Below are positions 30,100 through 40,525 of a DNA stretch of 64,000 nt, in pieces. The notes under the pieces are model-generated. The model had not been told where the DNA came from. It searched no databases and saw only the letters and a program-made list of their open reading frames with translations. The first letter of the stretch is position 1. The number at the start of each line of letters is the position of its first letter. Source of the stretch: Asparagopsis taxiformis (lineage: Eukaryota; Rhodophyta; Florideophyceae; Bonnemaisoniales; Bonnemaisoniaceae); NCBI GenBank assembly GCA_030407315.1, contig JALQPE010002041.1:372001-436000 (forward strand), written 5' to 3'. The position numbers and the translations under genes were made by a program.

Positions 30100-31243
30100 G
30101 GTTGATGGAGGGTTGCAGAGGAAACGGGATGAATGCAAGTTGAATGAGACAGCGATTGACTGCAACGGGGGTTTAGTAGTGTTTTGCAAAAAGACTGACT
30201 TGGGGGGAGAGGGTTGCTCAAATCTGACAGCATGGCAGGTTTTGTGCTGGTTGGATGCATTGATTTCATTGGTGCAAACATTCCCAATTTGGGAGAATAA
30301 TTACAGTCTAGCACACAAAACGTTGCTAATTGATTGACAATTTATGAGTTGTGCGGCAGTATCTGAACAAGTTATGATTGGTGCATCTATTGACACTTGT
30401 CAGATTGTATAGGAAGGGGCACAGTGCGTGCAGTGGCAGATACGCTACCTCTTCAGAGTTATTCTATCTCGCTGCCTCCTGCGTTACTTTCTGCCACATG
30501 GGCAGCAACGCAAGTAGACACCTCGGCGTGTAGAACGCGGTGGGATGCGACGATTCAACATGTGAATGCCTGTTGCATGCGTGTCGTGCACACACGAATT
30601 AAACCACCTCGGGATTTCTCACCACAGGCATTTAAAAGAGGATGCACGTGCTGAAAAGCGGCCGACTGCTTTCAAGTCGAAACCTAATGAAAGACATTCG
30701 AGAGATCCAATCATTGCAAAGGGAACTCTACTCGGGTATGCACAAACTTGACTTTCATGTATGCCGCTGGCGCGCATTTGTCAGACGCACTGACTGTCTC
30801 GGTGTGGAAACTGTGCCGGGGCGTTTACACATGACGCACATCCATGCTGGTGGCGTTCCAGACATTTGGAATTGACGTCGTTTCTAGATCACGTAACTGC
30901 AACGTGCCATCATTACTGCGTATCGACGAACCGCATTGCGCCAACAATGAACGTTGCAGTTACGTGCGGTACTGACGGCAGGACGTAACTGCTGCAACAT
31001 TTGAATTTCATCTGTGGCTGTCAGCAGAATACAGAAATTTTGTGCGCGATGATTTGTGAGACACGCAAGTCTCTTCACACGCATGCACACACTGATCATA
31101 CGTTGTCGATGACACATGTCGTCAATTTCTTCGCCAATACAATCAAGACCGAGCCAATCATCTATTCCCAGCAATGTCTATCGTCTGGAATCACTTTCGC
31201 CCCGGAGCTCACGCCACCATCCCTTCCGCCTCGTTCCTCAACC
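30100..31243. other. intergenic region upstream of gene A copy 1
   Basis: About 1.1 kb between two outward-facing genes. No supportable ORF. It contains the inverted repeat at 30890-30966 and must carry the only native promoter of gene A, because later copies of A lack this sequence. Confidence 0.5.
30890..30966. promoter_or_regulatory. perfect 16-bp inverted repeat with Myb-type cores
   Basis: CACGTAACTGCAACGT (30890-30905) and its exact reverse complement ACGTTGCAGTTACGTG (30951-30966) flank a 45-nt loop. A third copy of the core, ACGTAACTGC, lies at 30983-30992. TAACTG is the known Myb recognition core. Location ~280-350 bp before the gene A ATG suggests an operator-like element, but it could also form an RNA hairpin if transcribed. 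Confidence 0.55.
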
Positions 31244-32911
31244 ATGGCAACCAATCCTTCTGACAAATGGCTCGAATACAGACCATCCGACGAGCGCTCC
31301 CTTCAAAATCTGCCATCATACGTCGAACAGAAGCGAGGCGACACTCTCAACAGACTTGCCTATGGTTGCCTTCCACTGTCCGAAATATCCGCTTTGGCAC
31401 GCTCGATTGCATCTCAATCCACACCAGTTTTCTATGGCACCGCTCAAACTTGTCGCGGCTCTCTCAACGACATTGAGCAAAATCTCTCCGACACATTCTC
31501 TCAAACAGCCAGCGTTTCCCTTCAAGCAGTTGGCGCACTCATCGCACAAGCTCGTGAGCAAGCGTGGTCCGATCAGACGCATAGGCTTGAACATGCCCTG
31601 CTCATAGATCTCATATTCGCCCTAGCTGATGAAGGCAGACATCGAGATTCGTCATTCATGGTGATTCCGAAGCAAGATGTTGACAAGTTTGCGTCTGGAT
31701 TATCTCCTGTATTCGACATTGGTGACGAGTCACAAGAGTTGCGCGATTTTGTGCACATTTTAAATGATCGCGAACAGCTTTCTAAACTGCCGATACAACA
31801 TGGCGAAGAGGGGGTACTGTGTGTGGCTATATCATACAAACATAACGTTGGAAGCGATGCCAAGCTTTCACAACATCATCTGGAAGAATTGAACAGGTCG
31901 CTGCTCAGATTGCCCGAGGAGCTTGGTGTCAGAAAAGTTCAGTTTTGGATCGATAGAATTCTTTCGTCCCGAAAACGAGACACGGATAGGTCGTGGTATG
32001 AGGAAGGGCTCATGCCATTTATCGTTCTGCCAGTCATCTATGTCATGGGGGCTGATAATTCACCGGAACGCCTCATAGATGAGATGGATACCATGTGGAT
32101 TAACATTGAACGTGTGGCTGCTTCGGTTGGGAGAGGGATGGTGTCCGCTGGGAAAAAGTTTGGACGCAAACAACTTTCTACTGCTGGAATAACGTTTGAA
32201 AATACGTCATTGTCTCATTTCGACTGGTGGATGAGTACGGCGATGGATCAGAGCAATGAAGAAAAATTTCAAGCACTACTTTTTGCAATGGGTAACACTG
32301 AGATGCTTGAACGGCAGACATACTTTCCAGCAGATAAAGAGGCGTTACTGCAAATGGCTTATCAAGCATTTCAGAGTCCTGATAAAGTGGTGAGGTTGAT
32401 ACCAATCAGTAATTATATCATGAGAGACGAAAATATTTGGAACACTGATGATGAGTGGCTGGGTGAGTTTGAATGGTGTGTGAACTTTCGCGAAGAAGGT
32501 GGAAGAGGAAACTGTTTGCTTGACGCTTCTGCTGTCATTGAACGAAACGGGTTTTCAGTTTGGTTCAGAAAAGTATGTATAGAGGATGAAGCAGGTGTAA
32601 TTTCCGATTTGATACTTATCACTCGAACAGCGGACGCTCCTGTTGTCTGCTTGGTTGTATACGTTGATGGCAATACAGTGTCGCTGCGATCGACTGTCGT
32701 ACTGGATAGCAGTCTTGAATTCTCACAACACACATTGGGTTTTGTCCGGAATGTACGTGGCGGACATGAGGGAAACTTCATGAGAGACGTAATTGAAGAG
32801 ATGTTGAGGAATAGTACTATTGTTGCGGAAGACGAAGATTGGATTTCGATTGAACCCATCGACTGGGATGATGAAATTCTTTCTCGAACGCTGGGAGATA
32901 CGCACGGCTAG
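31244..32911 (+). CDS. gene A, copy 1: complete 555-aa protein of unknown family
   Basis: The only copy with a full N-terminus; ATG at 31244 is in a good context (accATGGc) although the frame is open further upstream. No signal peptide or membrane segment is obvious, so it is probably cytosolic. Residues ~190-300 contain VLCVAISYKH, then LGVRKVQFWIDRILSS, a Trp (251) and EEGLMPFIVLPVIYVMG, then MWINIERVAASVGRGM. This order of 'ISY', 'v.fWID', 'W...' and 'R.W..E' elements loosely resembles TIR/HET-type signalling domains; this is inference from pattern, not a match I can prove. The C-terminal half (acidic, Trp-rich) has no recognised motif. It is convergent with gene B, ~830 bp downstream. Confidence 0.75.
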   Translation: MATNPSDKWLEYRPSDERSLQNLPSYVEQKRGDTLNRLAYGCLPLSEISALARSIASQSTPVFYGTAQTCRGSLNDIEQNLSDTFSQTASVSLQAVGALIAQAREQAWSDQTHRLEHALLIDLIFALADEGRHRDSSFMVIPKQDVDKFASGLSPVFDIGDESQELRDFVHILNDREQLSKLPIQHGEEGVLCVAISYKHNVGSDAKLSQHHLEELNRSLLRLPEELGVRKVQFWIDRILSSRKRDTDRSWYEEGLMPFIVLPVIYVMGADNSPERLIDEMDTMWINIERVAASVGRGMVSAGKKFGRKQLSTAGITFENTSLSHFDWWMSTAMDQSNEEKFQALLFAMGNTEMLERQTYFPADKEALLQMAYQAFQSPDKVVRLIPISNYIMRDENIWNTDDEWLGEFEWCVNFREEGGRGNCLLDASAVIERNGFSVWFRKVCIEDEAGVISDLILITRTADAPVVCLVVYVDGNTVSLRSTVVLDSSLEFSQHTLGFVRNVRGGHEGNFMRDVIEEMLRNSTIVAEDEDWISIEPIDWDDEILSRTLGDTHG

Positions 32912-32973
32912 TCAGTGTGACTGCTTTTCAGAACTGTTCTTCACATAGTGTACAATGCATCTGTACTGACAAG

Positions 32974-33219
32974 ATGGTTTGGAAAGCTTTCCTTCGTTGG
33001 ATCGCGGATATGGTTTCCACTTTTTCCATCATTACTGGATGCTTATGGGTAATCTATTCCTCGCTGTTTACATATTGGTTTTCTGGCGGCAATGCTGCAT
33101 TGGATGAAGTACTGCCAAATACCATGATGCAGTACCGATTCGTGCTCTTCATCTTCCCAAATTTTATCCGCAAGGATACAGAAGATATTTCAACTCTCTC
33201 ATTTCCGTCTAAAGTCTGA
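32974..33219 (+). CDS. small putative membrane ORF downstream of gene A (uncertain)
   Basis: 81 codons from the ATG at 32974, in a different frame from gene A, 60 bp after its stop. The segment WIADMVSTFSIITGCLWVIY plus the following residues form one strong hydrophobic stretch (~9-33). It recurs unchanged in every unit (37546-37791, 42118-42363, 46690-46935), but as whole units are nearly identical this says nothing about selection. It may simply be 3' UTR. Confidence 0.25.
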   Translation: MVWKAFLRWIADMVSTFSIITGCLWVIYSSLFTYWFSGGNAALDEVLPNTMMQYRFVLFIFPNFIRKDTEDISTLSFPSKV

Positions 33220-33738
33220 CAAGAAAGTTCATCCGCATTGATCTTGATGAGGCACTGCGCACCATTCTATGACTCACTCTGGTGTCAATAGCTTCGTCAA
33301 CCAACCAATCGTCTATAACATACACCACTTCATAATTCTGGTTCATCCACAAACCCTTCATCCCGAATCCTCAACACTACCACATACTTTTCTCGTTTAT
33401 TACTCTGATGCAATGTCGAAATAGCGAAAAGCAAACGCCACAGACTTTTCCAGTGAGTACACCACCGAACTGAGGTGCATAAGGGATTGATGCAGTTCTG
33501 AGTATCGCACATGCCCGTGACGTAGCGCATCATCGCATCTCCCATTTGAGACTAGACTATTCCAAGGCATTGACTGGCTTTCATTGCGTTCCGTCAGCAC
33601 AAGAGGCCATCCCTTTGGGGCATGTCATTTGCTAATGTGATGCATAGAATCATGCACCACCCATTTTAATCATCGATTGCAATCAGAGTAAACTATGTAC
33701 TACTACGTCACACACGAGGGTTTTCATTGCGAATGTGC

Positions 33739-34290
33739 TCACTTGCGAACGTAAGGAACATAGAAAACCCTCCTGCGGGTGCGAACAGACTTGCAGTACC
33801 CCTTGAGGCCCTTTCGGATCCACGGCACAACCTTCCTTCTGGTCACGCGTCGAACGCACATGAGCAGCTTCTTGCCGAATTTCTTTGCAATCTTTTGGGC
33901 GATCTTGCGTGGGACACACACGTATCTGGGCACGCAGGTGCGGCTCTTGCACTTGTAGAGCTTGAACTTAGTGAAGTAGTAGCACTTGCCGGTGCGAGCC
34001 TTGATCTGCTTGCAGGGGCAGATTCTGGGGAAAGAGCGTTTCTTTGCACGGACGGATACTGGGTGAGAGACGAGGGAGTCGATGTTGTCATCTGTGTATA
34101 CGTGTGTATCAAACTGTGGGAGTGCCTGTGTGTCTGTCTCTGCGTGGATAGATGTTGGGAGGACAACAGGTTTGGCGGGGTGGCGAGCATGTTGGACGGT
34201 ATGGTGGTGTGATGCGGATACGGTTGCATGGGCACAACATGCTGCTGCTGCTGCGAGCAGGAGGAAAGTGGTGGTAAAGAGAGGAGCCAT
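33739..34290 (-). CDS. gene B, copy 1: secreted cationic cysteine-rich prepropeptide
   Basis: 183 aa from the ATG at 34290. Residues 1-26 are a textbook signal peptide (MAPLFTTTFLLLAAAAACCA). A His-rich then mildly acidic pro-segment (27-80) ends in a basic RAKKR site (81-85), a candidate kexin/furin cleavage point. The remaining ~98 residues are strongly basic with eight cysteines at 91, 93, 103, 114, 119, 125, 145 and 166, enough for four disulfides. I recognise no family. The design (signal, pro-segment, basic site, cationic Cys-rich core) is shared by antimicrobial peptides, secreted toxins, pheromones and some cell-wall proteins; none of these roles is shown. The antisense 161-aa ORF over it is a shadow. 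Confidence 0.75.
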   Translation of the reverse strand: MAPLFTTTFLLLAAAAACCAHATVSASHHHTVQHARHPAKPVVLPTSIHAETDTQALPQFDTHVYTDDNIDSLVSHPVSVRAKKRSFPRICPCKQIKARTGKCYYFTKFKLYKCKSRTCVPRYVCVPRKIAQKIAKKFGKKLLMCVRRVTRRKVVPWIRKGLKGYCKSVRTRRRVFYVPYVRK

Positions 34291-35953
34291 GGTGTGTGGT
34301 TTTCGTGGAAGCAAAACGGGAGAGGTCAGTGTGTGTTTGTGGCTGTGTTGTTGGTTGTATTGGTGGAAATGATGCTGGGTACGGCTGTGGTGGTGTTGAT
34401 GGTGGGTGAAGGGGAAGGAGGGGAGCGTGGTATAAGTAGTGAATGAAAGTGTGAGAGTGGAGGGAGTGCGGGTGAAATTATGTGGTAAGGGAGAAGGGAA
34501 GAGGAGATAAAGTGAGAGGGAGAAAGTAATAGGAGAGTATCATGTTGCCATGTTGCGTGAGTGTGTATAGAGGTGGTTGTGCGGAAAGGAAACATGTGGT
34601 TGGTTGGTTGGTTGGTAGATGTGAAATGTTTTGAGCCAAGTGTGGGGGGGATGGGGGCAGTGTTGGGAGAAAATTTGAAGGGGAGAGAAATGTTAGGGTT
34701 GGGTGGGGGAGAGTCGATAGAATTTGATCTATATTGTATATGTTATGTTGTATGTGGAGCGAGGAAGTTGAATAGGGGTGCTAGGAGAGATACTGATGAA
34801 ATGGGGAGATGCAGGGGTGAGAATCTACTAGGAGAGTAGGCGATAGATGAGAAATATTATGGGGAGGGGAAATACCGGTGTGAGGGATACTGGATTGTTG
34901 ACTAAGAGATGTGGTGGTGTGGAATGATGAGAGGAAATTGTGAATGTGGTATGTTACGATGGGAACAAGCTGGTGGACGAGTTGAGATTGGATGAGGGAA
35001 ACAATATCAGTAATGAGCTACAATTGGGATATGGTTTGCAAAGCACAGCACCAGGCGACATTGCGTCAATCAGTAGGTCGGAGTCTAAAGAATTGTTTGA
35101 TAGAAGTAAAGATGTTTCGAGCTGGAGAGCAGCGATGAATTTGGAGTCATTGATACCTGTCTTCCTCAAATTATTTTGTGAACTGAACTATGAACAAGCT
35201 GTCTCAGCAGACACACCCAATGGGTACAACATATGTGTCATTCGCTGAGGGGTAGCTGAGATACATGCACCAAACTTTTGGACAGCATTTGTTCCTCCGC
35301 ACCCTTGTACACTGGATCGTAAGCTCTCCTTTAGCGGAGATCATAGGGATGAACAGAGCGTAGATGATGTGCAGGCATATGTTATAGATGTACAACAACC
35401 TACGGCATGCGGTCTCCATTATCACACTAATTATTATCGCTCACTTACTCTCTCCACCATCGATGGGCATAGTGCGCACGTGCCACTGAGTTTTCTACAG
35501 ACTTTCTCTACGCCACAATGCTATCTATTAGTTCTATTTTTCGAGCGAGATGCCAGCCTCTGTTTTCATTGCCCAAAGTCTTCGGGAGGGCCTTGCTAAA
35601 CATCCCTAAAGGAATAATACATGATTACAGCGATATACATAGCATATGAAAGATTGAATCGTAGTGATGAACATGGTATCACGTTTTGTTGCTAAACCTT
35701 CTTGTATATGGTACTATAGTACCAAGTATTATGGGCGCATCCCCATTGGAATTATTGAAGGGATCAACTCTGCTGGGGATACAGCTATGCGACCTTTATG
35801 GGTCATCCTGGGGTTGAGTGTGTTATACAAGACAGAGAAATTCATTCTCTACTATGACGAGATAAATACAACTACAACATTCTGTCTGTGGTTTCAGAGC
35901 AGAGTAACGTAGCAAGATCGCATACACGTGGCAACGGGTACGTGGTTGCGTTG
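34291..35953. other. non-coding part of the 4.57-kb unit, upstream of gene B
   Basis: From ~34320 to ~34930 the + strand is strongly G/A/T-rich and C-poor (the transcribed direction of B is therefore pyrimidine-rich), with TTGG runs at ~34600. This is the 5' region of gene B. A weak TATA-like CTTATACC lies on the minus strand near 34431. From 34931 to 35953 I see only short ORFs with non-ATG starts and nothing I can assign. The same applies to 38863-40525, 43435-45097 and 48006-49139. Confidence 0.4.
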
Positions 35954-37483
35954 GAAATATCAGCTTTGGCACGCTCGATTGCATCTCAATCCACACCAGT
36001 TTTCTATGGCACCGCTCAAACTTGTCGCGGCTCTCTCAACGACATTGAGCAAAATCTCTCCGACACATTCTCTCAAACAGCCAGCGTTTCCCTTCAAGCA
36101 GTTGGCGCACTCATCGCACAAGCTCGTGAGCAAGCGTGGTCCGATCAGACGCATAGGCTTGAACATGCCCTGCTCATAGATCTCATATTCGCCCTAGCTG
36201 ATGAAGGCAGACATCGAGATTCGTCATTCATGGTGATTCCGAAGCGAGATGTTGACAAGTTTGCGTCTGGATTATCTCCTGTATTCGACATTGGTGACGA
36301 GTCACAAGAGTTGCGCGATTTTGTGCACATTTTAAATGATCGCGAACAGCTTTCTAAACTGCCGATACAACATGGCGAAGAGGGGGTACTGTGTGTGGCT
36401 ATATCATACAAACATAACGTTGGAAGCGATGCCAAGCTTTCACAACATCATCTGGAAGAATTGAACAGGTCGCTGCTCAGATTGCCCGAGGAGCTTGGTG
36501 TCAGAAAAGTTCAGTTTTGGATCGATAGAATTCTTTCGTCCCGAAAACGAGACACGGATAGGTCGTGGTATGAGGAAGGGCTCATGCCATTTATCGTTCT
36601 GCCAGTCATCTATGTCATGGGGGCTGATAATTCACCGGAACGCCTCATAGATGAGATGGATACCATGTGGATTAACATTGAACGTGTGGCTGCTTCGGTT
36701 GGGAGAGGGATGGTGTCCGCTGGGAAAAAGTTTGGACGCAAACAACTTTCTACTGCTGGAATAACGTTTGAAAATACGTCATTGTCTCATTTCGACTGGT
36801 GGATGAGTACGGCGATGGATCAGAGCAATGAAGAAAAATTTCAAGCACTACTTTTTGCAATGGGTAACACTGAGATGCTTGAACGGCAGACATACTTTCC
36901 AGCAGATAAAGAGGCGTTACTGCAAATGGCTTATCAAGCATTTCAGAGTCCTGATAAAGTGGTGAGGTTGATACCAATCAGTAATTATATCATGAGAGAC
37001 GAAAATATTTGGAACACTGATGATGAGTGGCTGGGTGAGTTTGAATGGTGTGTGAACTTTCGCGAAGAAGGTGGAAGAGGAAACTGTTTGCTTGACGCTT
37101 CTGCTGTCATTGAACGAAACGGGTTTTCAGTTTGGTTCAGAAAAGTATGTATAGAGGATGAAGCAGGTGTAATTTCCGATTTGATACTTATCACTCGAAC
37201 AGCGGACGCTCCTGTTGTCTGCTTGGTTGTATACGTTGATGGCAATACAGTGTCGCTGCGATCGACTGTCGTACTGGATAGCAGTCTTGAATTCTCACAA
37301 CACACATTGGGTTTTGTCCGGAATGTACGTGGCGGACATGAGGGAAACTTCATGAGAGACGTAATTGAAGAGATGTTGAGGAATAGTACTATTGTTGCGG
37401 AAGACGAAGATTGGATTTCGATTGAACCCATCGACTGGGATGATGAAATTCTTTCTCGAACGCTGGGAGATACGCACGGCTAG
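35954..37483 (+). pseudogene. gene A, copy 2: 5'-truncated
   Basis: Identical to copy 1 from codon ~47 (EISALARS) to the stop, except Gln144 to Arg. The unit junction replaces the first ~46 codons and the native promoter with the tail of the preceding unit. The frame stays open upstream to a GTG at 35888 but has no ATG before the internal MVIPKR (residue ~139 of copy 1). Expression as a full protein is doubtful. Confidence 0.75.
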
Positions 37484-38310
37484 TCAGTGTGACTGCTTTT
37501 CAGAACTGTTCTTCACATAGTGTACAATGCATCTGTACTGACAAGATGGTTTGGAAAGCTTTCCTTCGTTGGATCGCGGATATGGTTTCCACTTTTTCCA
37601 TCATTACTGGATGCTTATGGGTAATCTATTCCTCGCTGTTTACATATTGGTTTTCTGGCGGCAATGCTGCATTGGATGAAGTACTGCCAAATACCATGAT
37701 GCAGTACCGATTCGTGCTCTTCATCTTCCCAAATTTTATCCGCAAGGATACAGAAGATATTTCAACTCTCTCATTTCCGTCTAAAGTCTGACAAGAAAGT
37801 TCATCCGCATTGATCTTGATGAGGCACTGCGCACCATTCTATGACTCACTCTGGTGTCAATAGCTTCGTCAACCAACCAATCGTCTATAACATACACCAC
37901 TTCATAATTCTGGTTCATCCACAAACCCTTCATCCCGAATCCTCAACACTACCACATACTTTTCTCGTTTATTACTCTGATGCAATGTCGAAATAGCGAA
38001 AAGCAAACGCCACAGACTTTTCCAGTGAGTACACCACCGAACTGAGGTGCATAAGGGATTGATGCAGTTCTGAGTATCGCACATGCCCGTGACGTAGCGC
38101 ATCATCGCATCTCCCATTTGAGACTAGACTATTCCAAGGCATTGACTGGCTTTCATTGCGTTCCGTCAGCACAAGAGGCCATCCCTTTGGGGCATGTCAT
38201 TTGCTAATGTGATGCATAGAATCATGCACCACCCATTTTAATCATCGATTGCAATCAGAGTAAACTATGTACTACTACGTCACACACGAGGGTTTTCATT
38301 GCGAATGTGC

Positions 38311-38862
38311 TCACTTGCGAACGTAAGGAACATAGAAAACCCTCCTGCGGGTGCGAACAGACTTGCAGTACCCCTTGAGGCCCTTTCGGATCCACGGCAC
38401 AACCTTCCTTCTGGTCACGCGTCGAACGCACATGAGCAGCTTCTTGCCGAATTTCTTTGCAATCTTTTGGGCGATCTTGCGTGGGACACACACGTATCTG
38501 GGCACGCAGGTGCGGCTCTTGCACTTGTAGAGCTTGAACTTAGTGAAGTAGTAGCACTTGCCGGTGCGAGCCTTGATCTGCTTGCAGGGGCAGATTCTGG
38601 GGAAAGAGCGTTTCTTTGCACGGACGGATACTGGGTGAGAGACGAGGGAGTCGATGTTGTCATCTGTGTATACGTGTGTATCAAACTGTGGGAGTGCCTG
38701 TGTGTCTGTCTCTGCGTGGATAGATGTTGGGAGGACAACAGGTTTGGCGGGGTGGCGAGCATGTTGGACGGTATGGTGGTGTGATGCGGATACGGTTGCA
38801 TGGGCACAACATGCTGCTGCTGCTGCGAGCAGGAGGAAAGTGGTGGTAAAGAGAGGAGCCAT
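38311..38862 (-). CDS. gene B, copy 2: secreted cationic cysteine-rich prepropeptide
   Basis: Same 183 residues as copy 1, with its complete upstream region inside the unit, so it should be expressed as copy 1 is. Start at 38862. Confidence 0.75.
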   Translation of the reverse strand: MAPLFTTTFLLLAAAAACCAHATVSASHHHTVQHARHPAKPVVLPTSIHAETDTQALPQFDTHVYTDDNIDSLVSHPVSVRAKKRSFPRICPCKQIKARTGKCYYFTKFKLYKCKSRTCVPRYVCVPRKIAQKIAKKFGKKLLMCVRRVTRRKVVPWIRKGLKGYCKSVRTRRRVFYVPYVRK

Positions 38863-40525
38863 GGTGTGTGGTTTTCGTGGAAGCAAAACGGGAGAGGTCA
38901 GTGTGTGTTTGTGGCTGTGTTGTTGGTTGTATTGGTGGAAATGATGCTGGGTACGGCTGTGGTGGTGTTGATGGTGGGTGAAGGGGAAGGAGGGGAGCGT
39001 GGTATAAGTAGTGAATGAAAGTGTGAGAGTGGAGGGAGTGCGGGTGAAATTATGTGGTAAGGGAGAAGGGAAGAGGAGATAAAGTGAGAGGGAGAAAGTA
39101 ATAGGAGAGTATCATGTTGCCATGTTGCGTGAGTGTGTATAGAGGTGGTTGTGCGGAAAGGAAACATGTGGTTGGTTGGTTGGTTGGTAGATGTGAAATG
39201 TTTTGAGCCAAGTGTGGGGGGGATGGGGGCAGTGTTGGGAGAAAATTTGAAGGGGAGAGAAATGTTAGGGTTGGGTGGGGGAGAGTCGATAGAATTTGAT
39301 CTATATTGTATATGTTATGTTGTATGTGGAGCGAGGAAGTTGAATAGGGGTGCTAGGAGAGATACTGATGAAATGGGGAGATGCAGGGGTGAGAATCTAC
39401 TAGGAGAGTAGGCGATAGATGAGAAATATTATGGGGAGGGGAAATACCGGTGTGAGGGATACTGGATTGTTGACTAAGAGATGTGGTGGTGTGGAATGAT
39501 GAGAGGAAATTGTGAATGTGGTATGTTACGATGGGAACAAGCTGGTGGACGAGTTGAGATTGGATGAGGGAAACAATATCAGTAATGAGCTACAATTGGG
39601 ATATGGTTTGCAAAGCACAGCACCAGGCGACATTGCGTCAATCAGTAGGTCGGAGTCTAAAGAATTGTTTGATAGAAGTAAAGATGTTTCGAGCTGGAGA
39701 GCAGCGATGAATTTGGAGTCATTGATACCTGTCTTCCTCAAATTATTTTGTGAACTGAACTATGAACAAGCTGTCTCAGCAGACACACCCAATGGGTACA
39801 ACATATGTGTCATTCGCTGAGGGGTAGCTGAGATACATGCACCAAACTTTTGGACAGCATTTGTTCCTCCGCACCCTTGTACACTGGATCGTAAGCTCTC
39901 CTTTAGCGGAGATCATAGGGATGAACAGAGCGTAGATGATGTGCAGGCATATGTTATAGATGTACAACAACCTACGGCATGCGGTCTCCATTATCACACT
40001 AATTATTATCGCTCACTTACTCTCTCCACCATCGATGGGCATAGTGCGCACGTGCCACTGAGTTTTCTACAGACTTTCTCTACGCCACAATGCTATCTAT
40101 TAGTTCTATTTTTCGAGCGAGATGCCAGCCTCTGTTTTCATTGCCCAAAGTCTTCGGGAGGGCCTTGCTAAACATCCCTAAAGGAATAATACATGATTAC
40201 AGCGATATACATAGCATATGAAAGATTGAATCGTAGTGATGAACATGGTATCACGTTTTGTTGCTAAACCTTCTTGTATATGGTACTATAGTACCAAGTA
40301 TTATGGGCGCATCCCCATTGGAATTATTGAAGGGATCAACTCTGCTGGGGATACAGCTATGCGACCTTTATGGGTCATCCTGGGGTTGAGTGTGTTATAC
40401 AAGACAGAGAAATTCATTCTCTACTATGACGAGATAAATACAACTACAACATTCTGTCTGTGGTTTCAGAGCAGAGTAACGTAGCAAGATCGCATACACG
40501 TGGCAACGGGTACGTGGTTGCGTTG

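Larger units (their letters stand above)
31382..35953 (+). repeat. 4,572-bp tandem unit, copy 1
   Basis: Boundaries come from comparing the first junction with the later ones: sequence from 31382 recurs at 35954, 40526 and 45098, exactly 4,572 bp apart. Within the A coding region the only base difference I found from copies 2-4 is A at 31674 (G in the others, Gln to Arg), apart from C at 31390 next to the junction. Confidence 0.95.
35954..40525 (+). repeat. 4,572-bp tandem unit, copy 2
   Basis: Full-length direct repeat of copy 1 with a 5'-truncated gene A and an intact gene B. It shares the G at 36246 (equivalent to 31674) with copies 3 and 4. Confidence 0.95.

Noticed and set aside
33727..34212. 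161-codon ORF on the + strand over gene B (and its copies)
   Set aside because: It is exactly antisense to B, which has a signal peptide and cysteine pattern; the antisense frame has no domain features and arises from codon composition.
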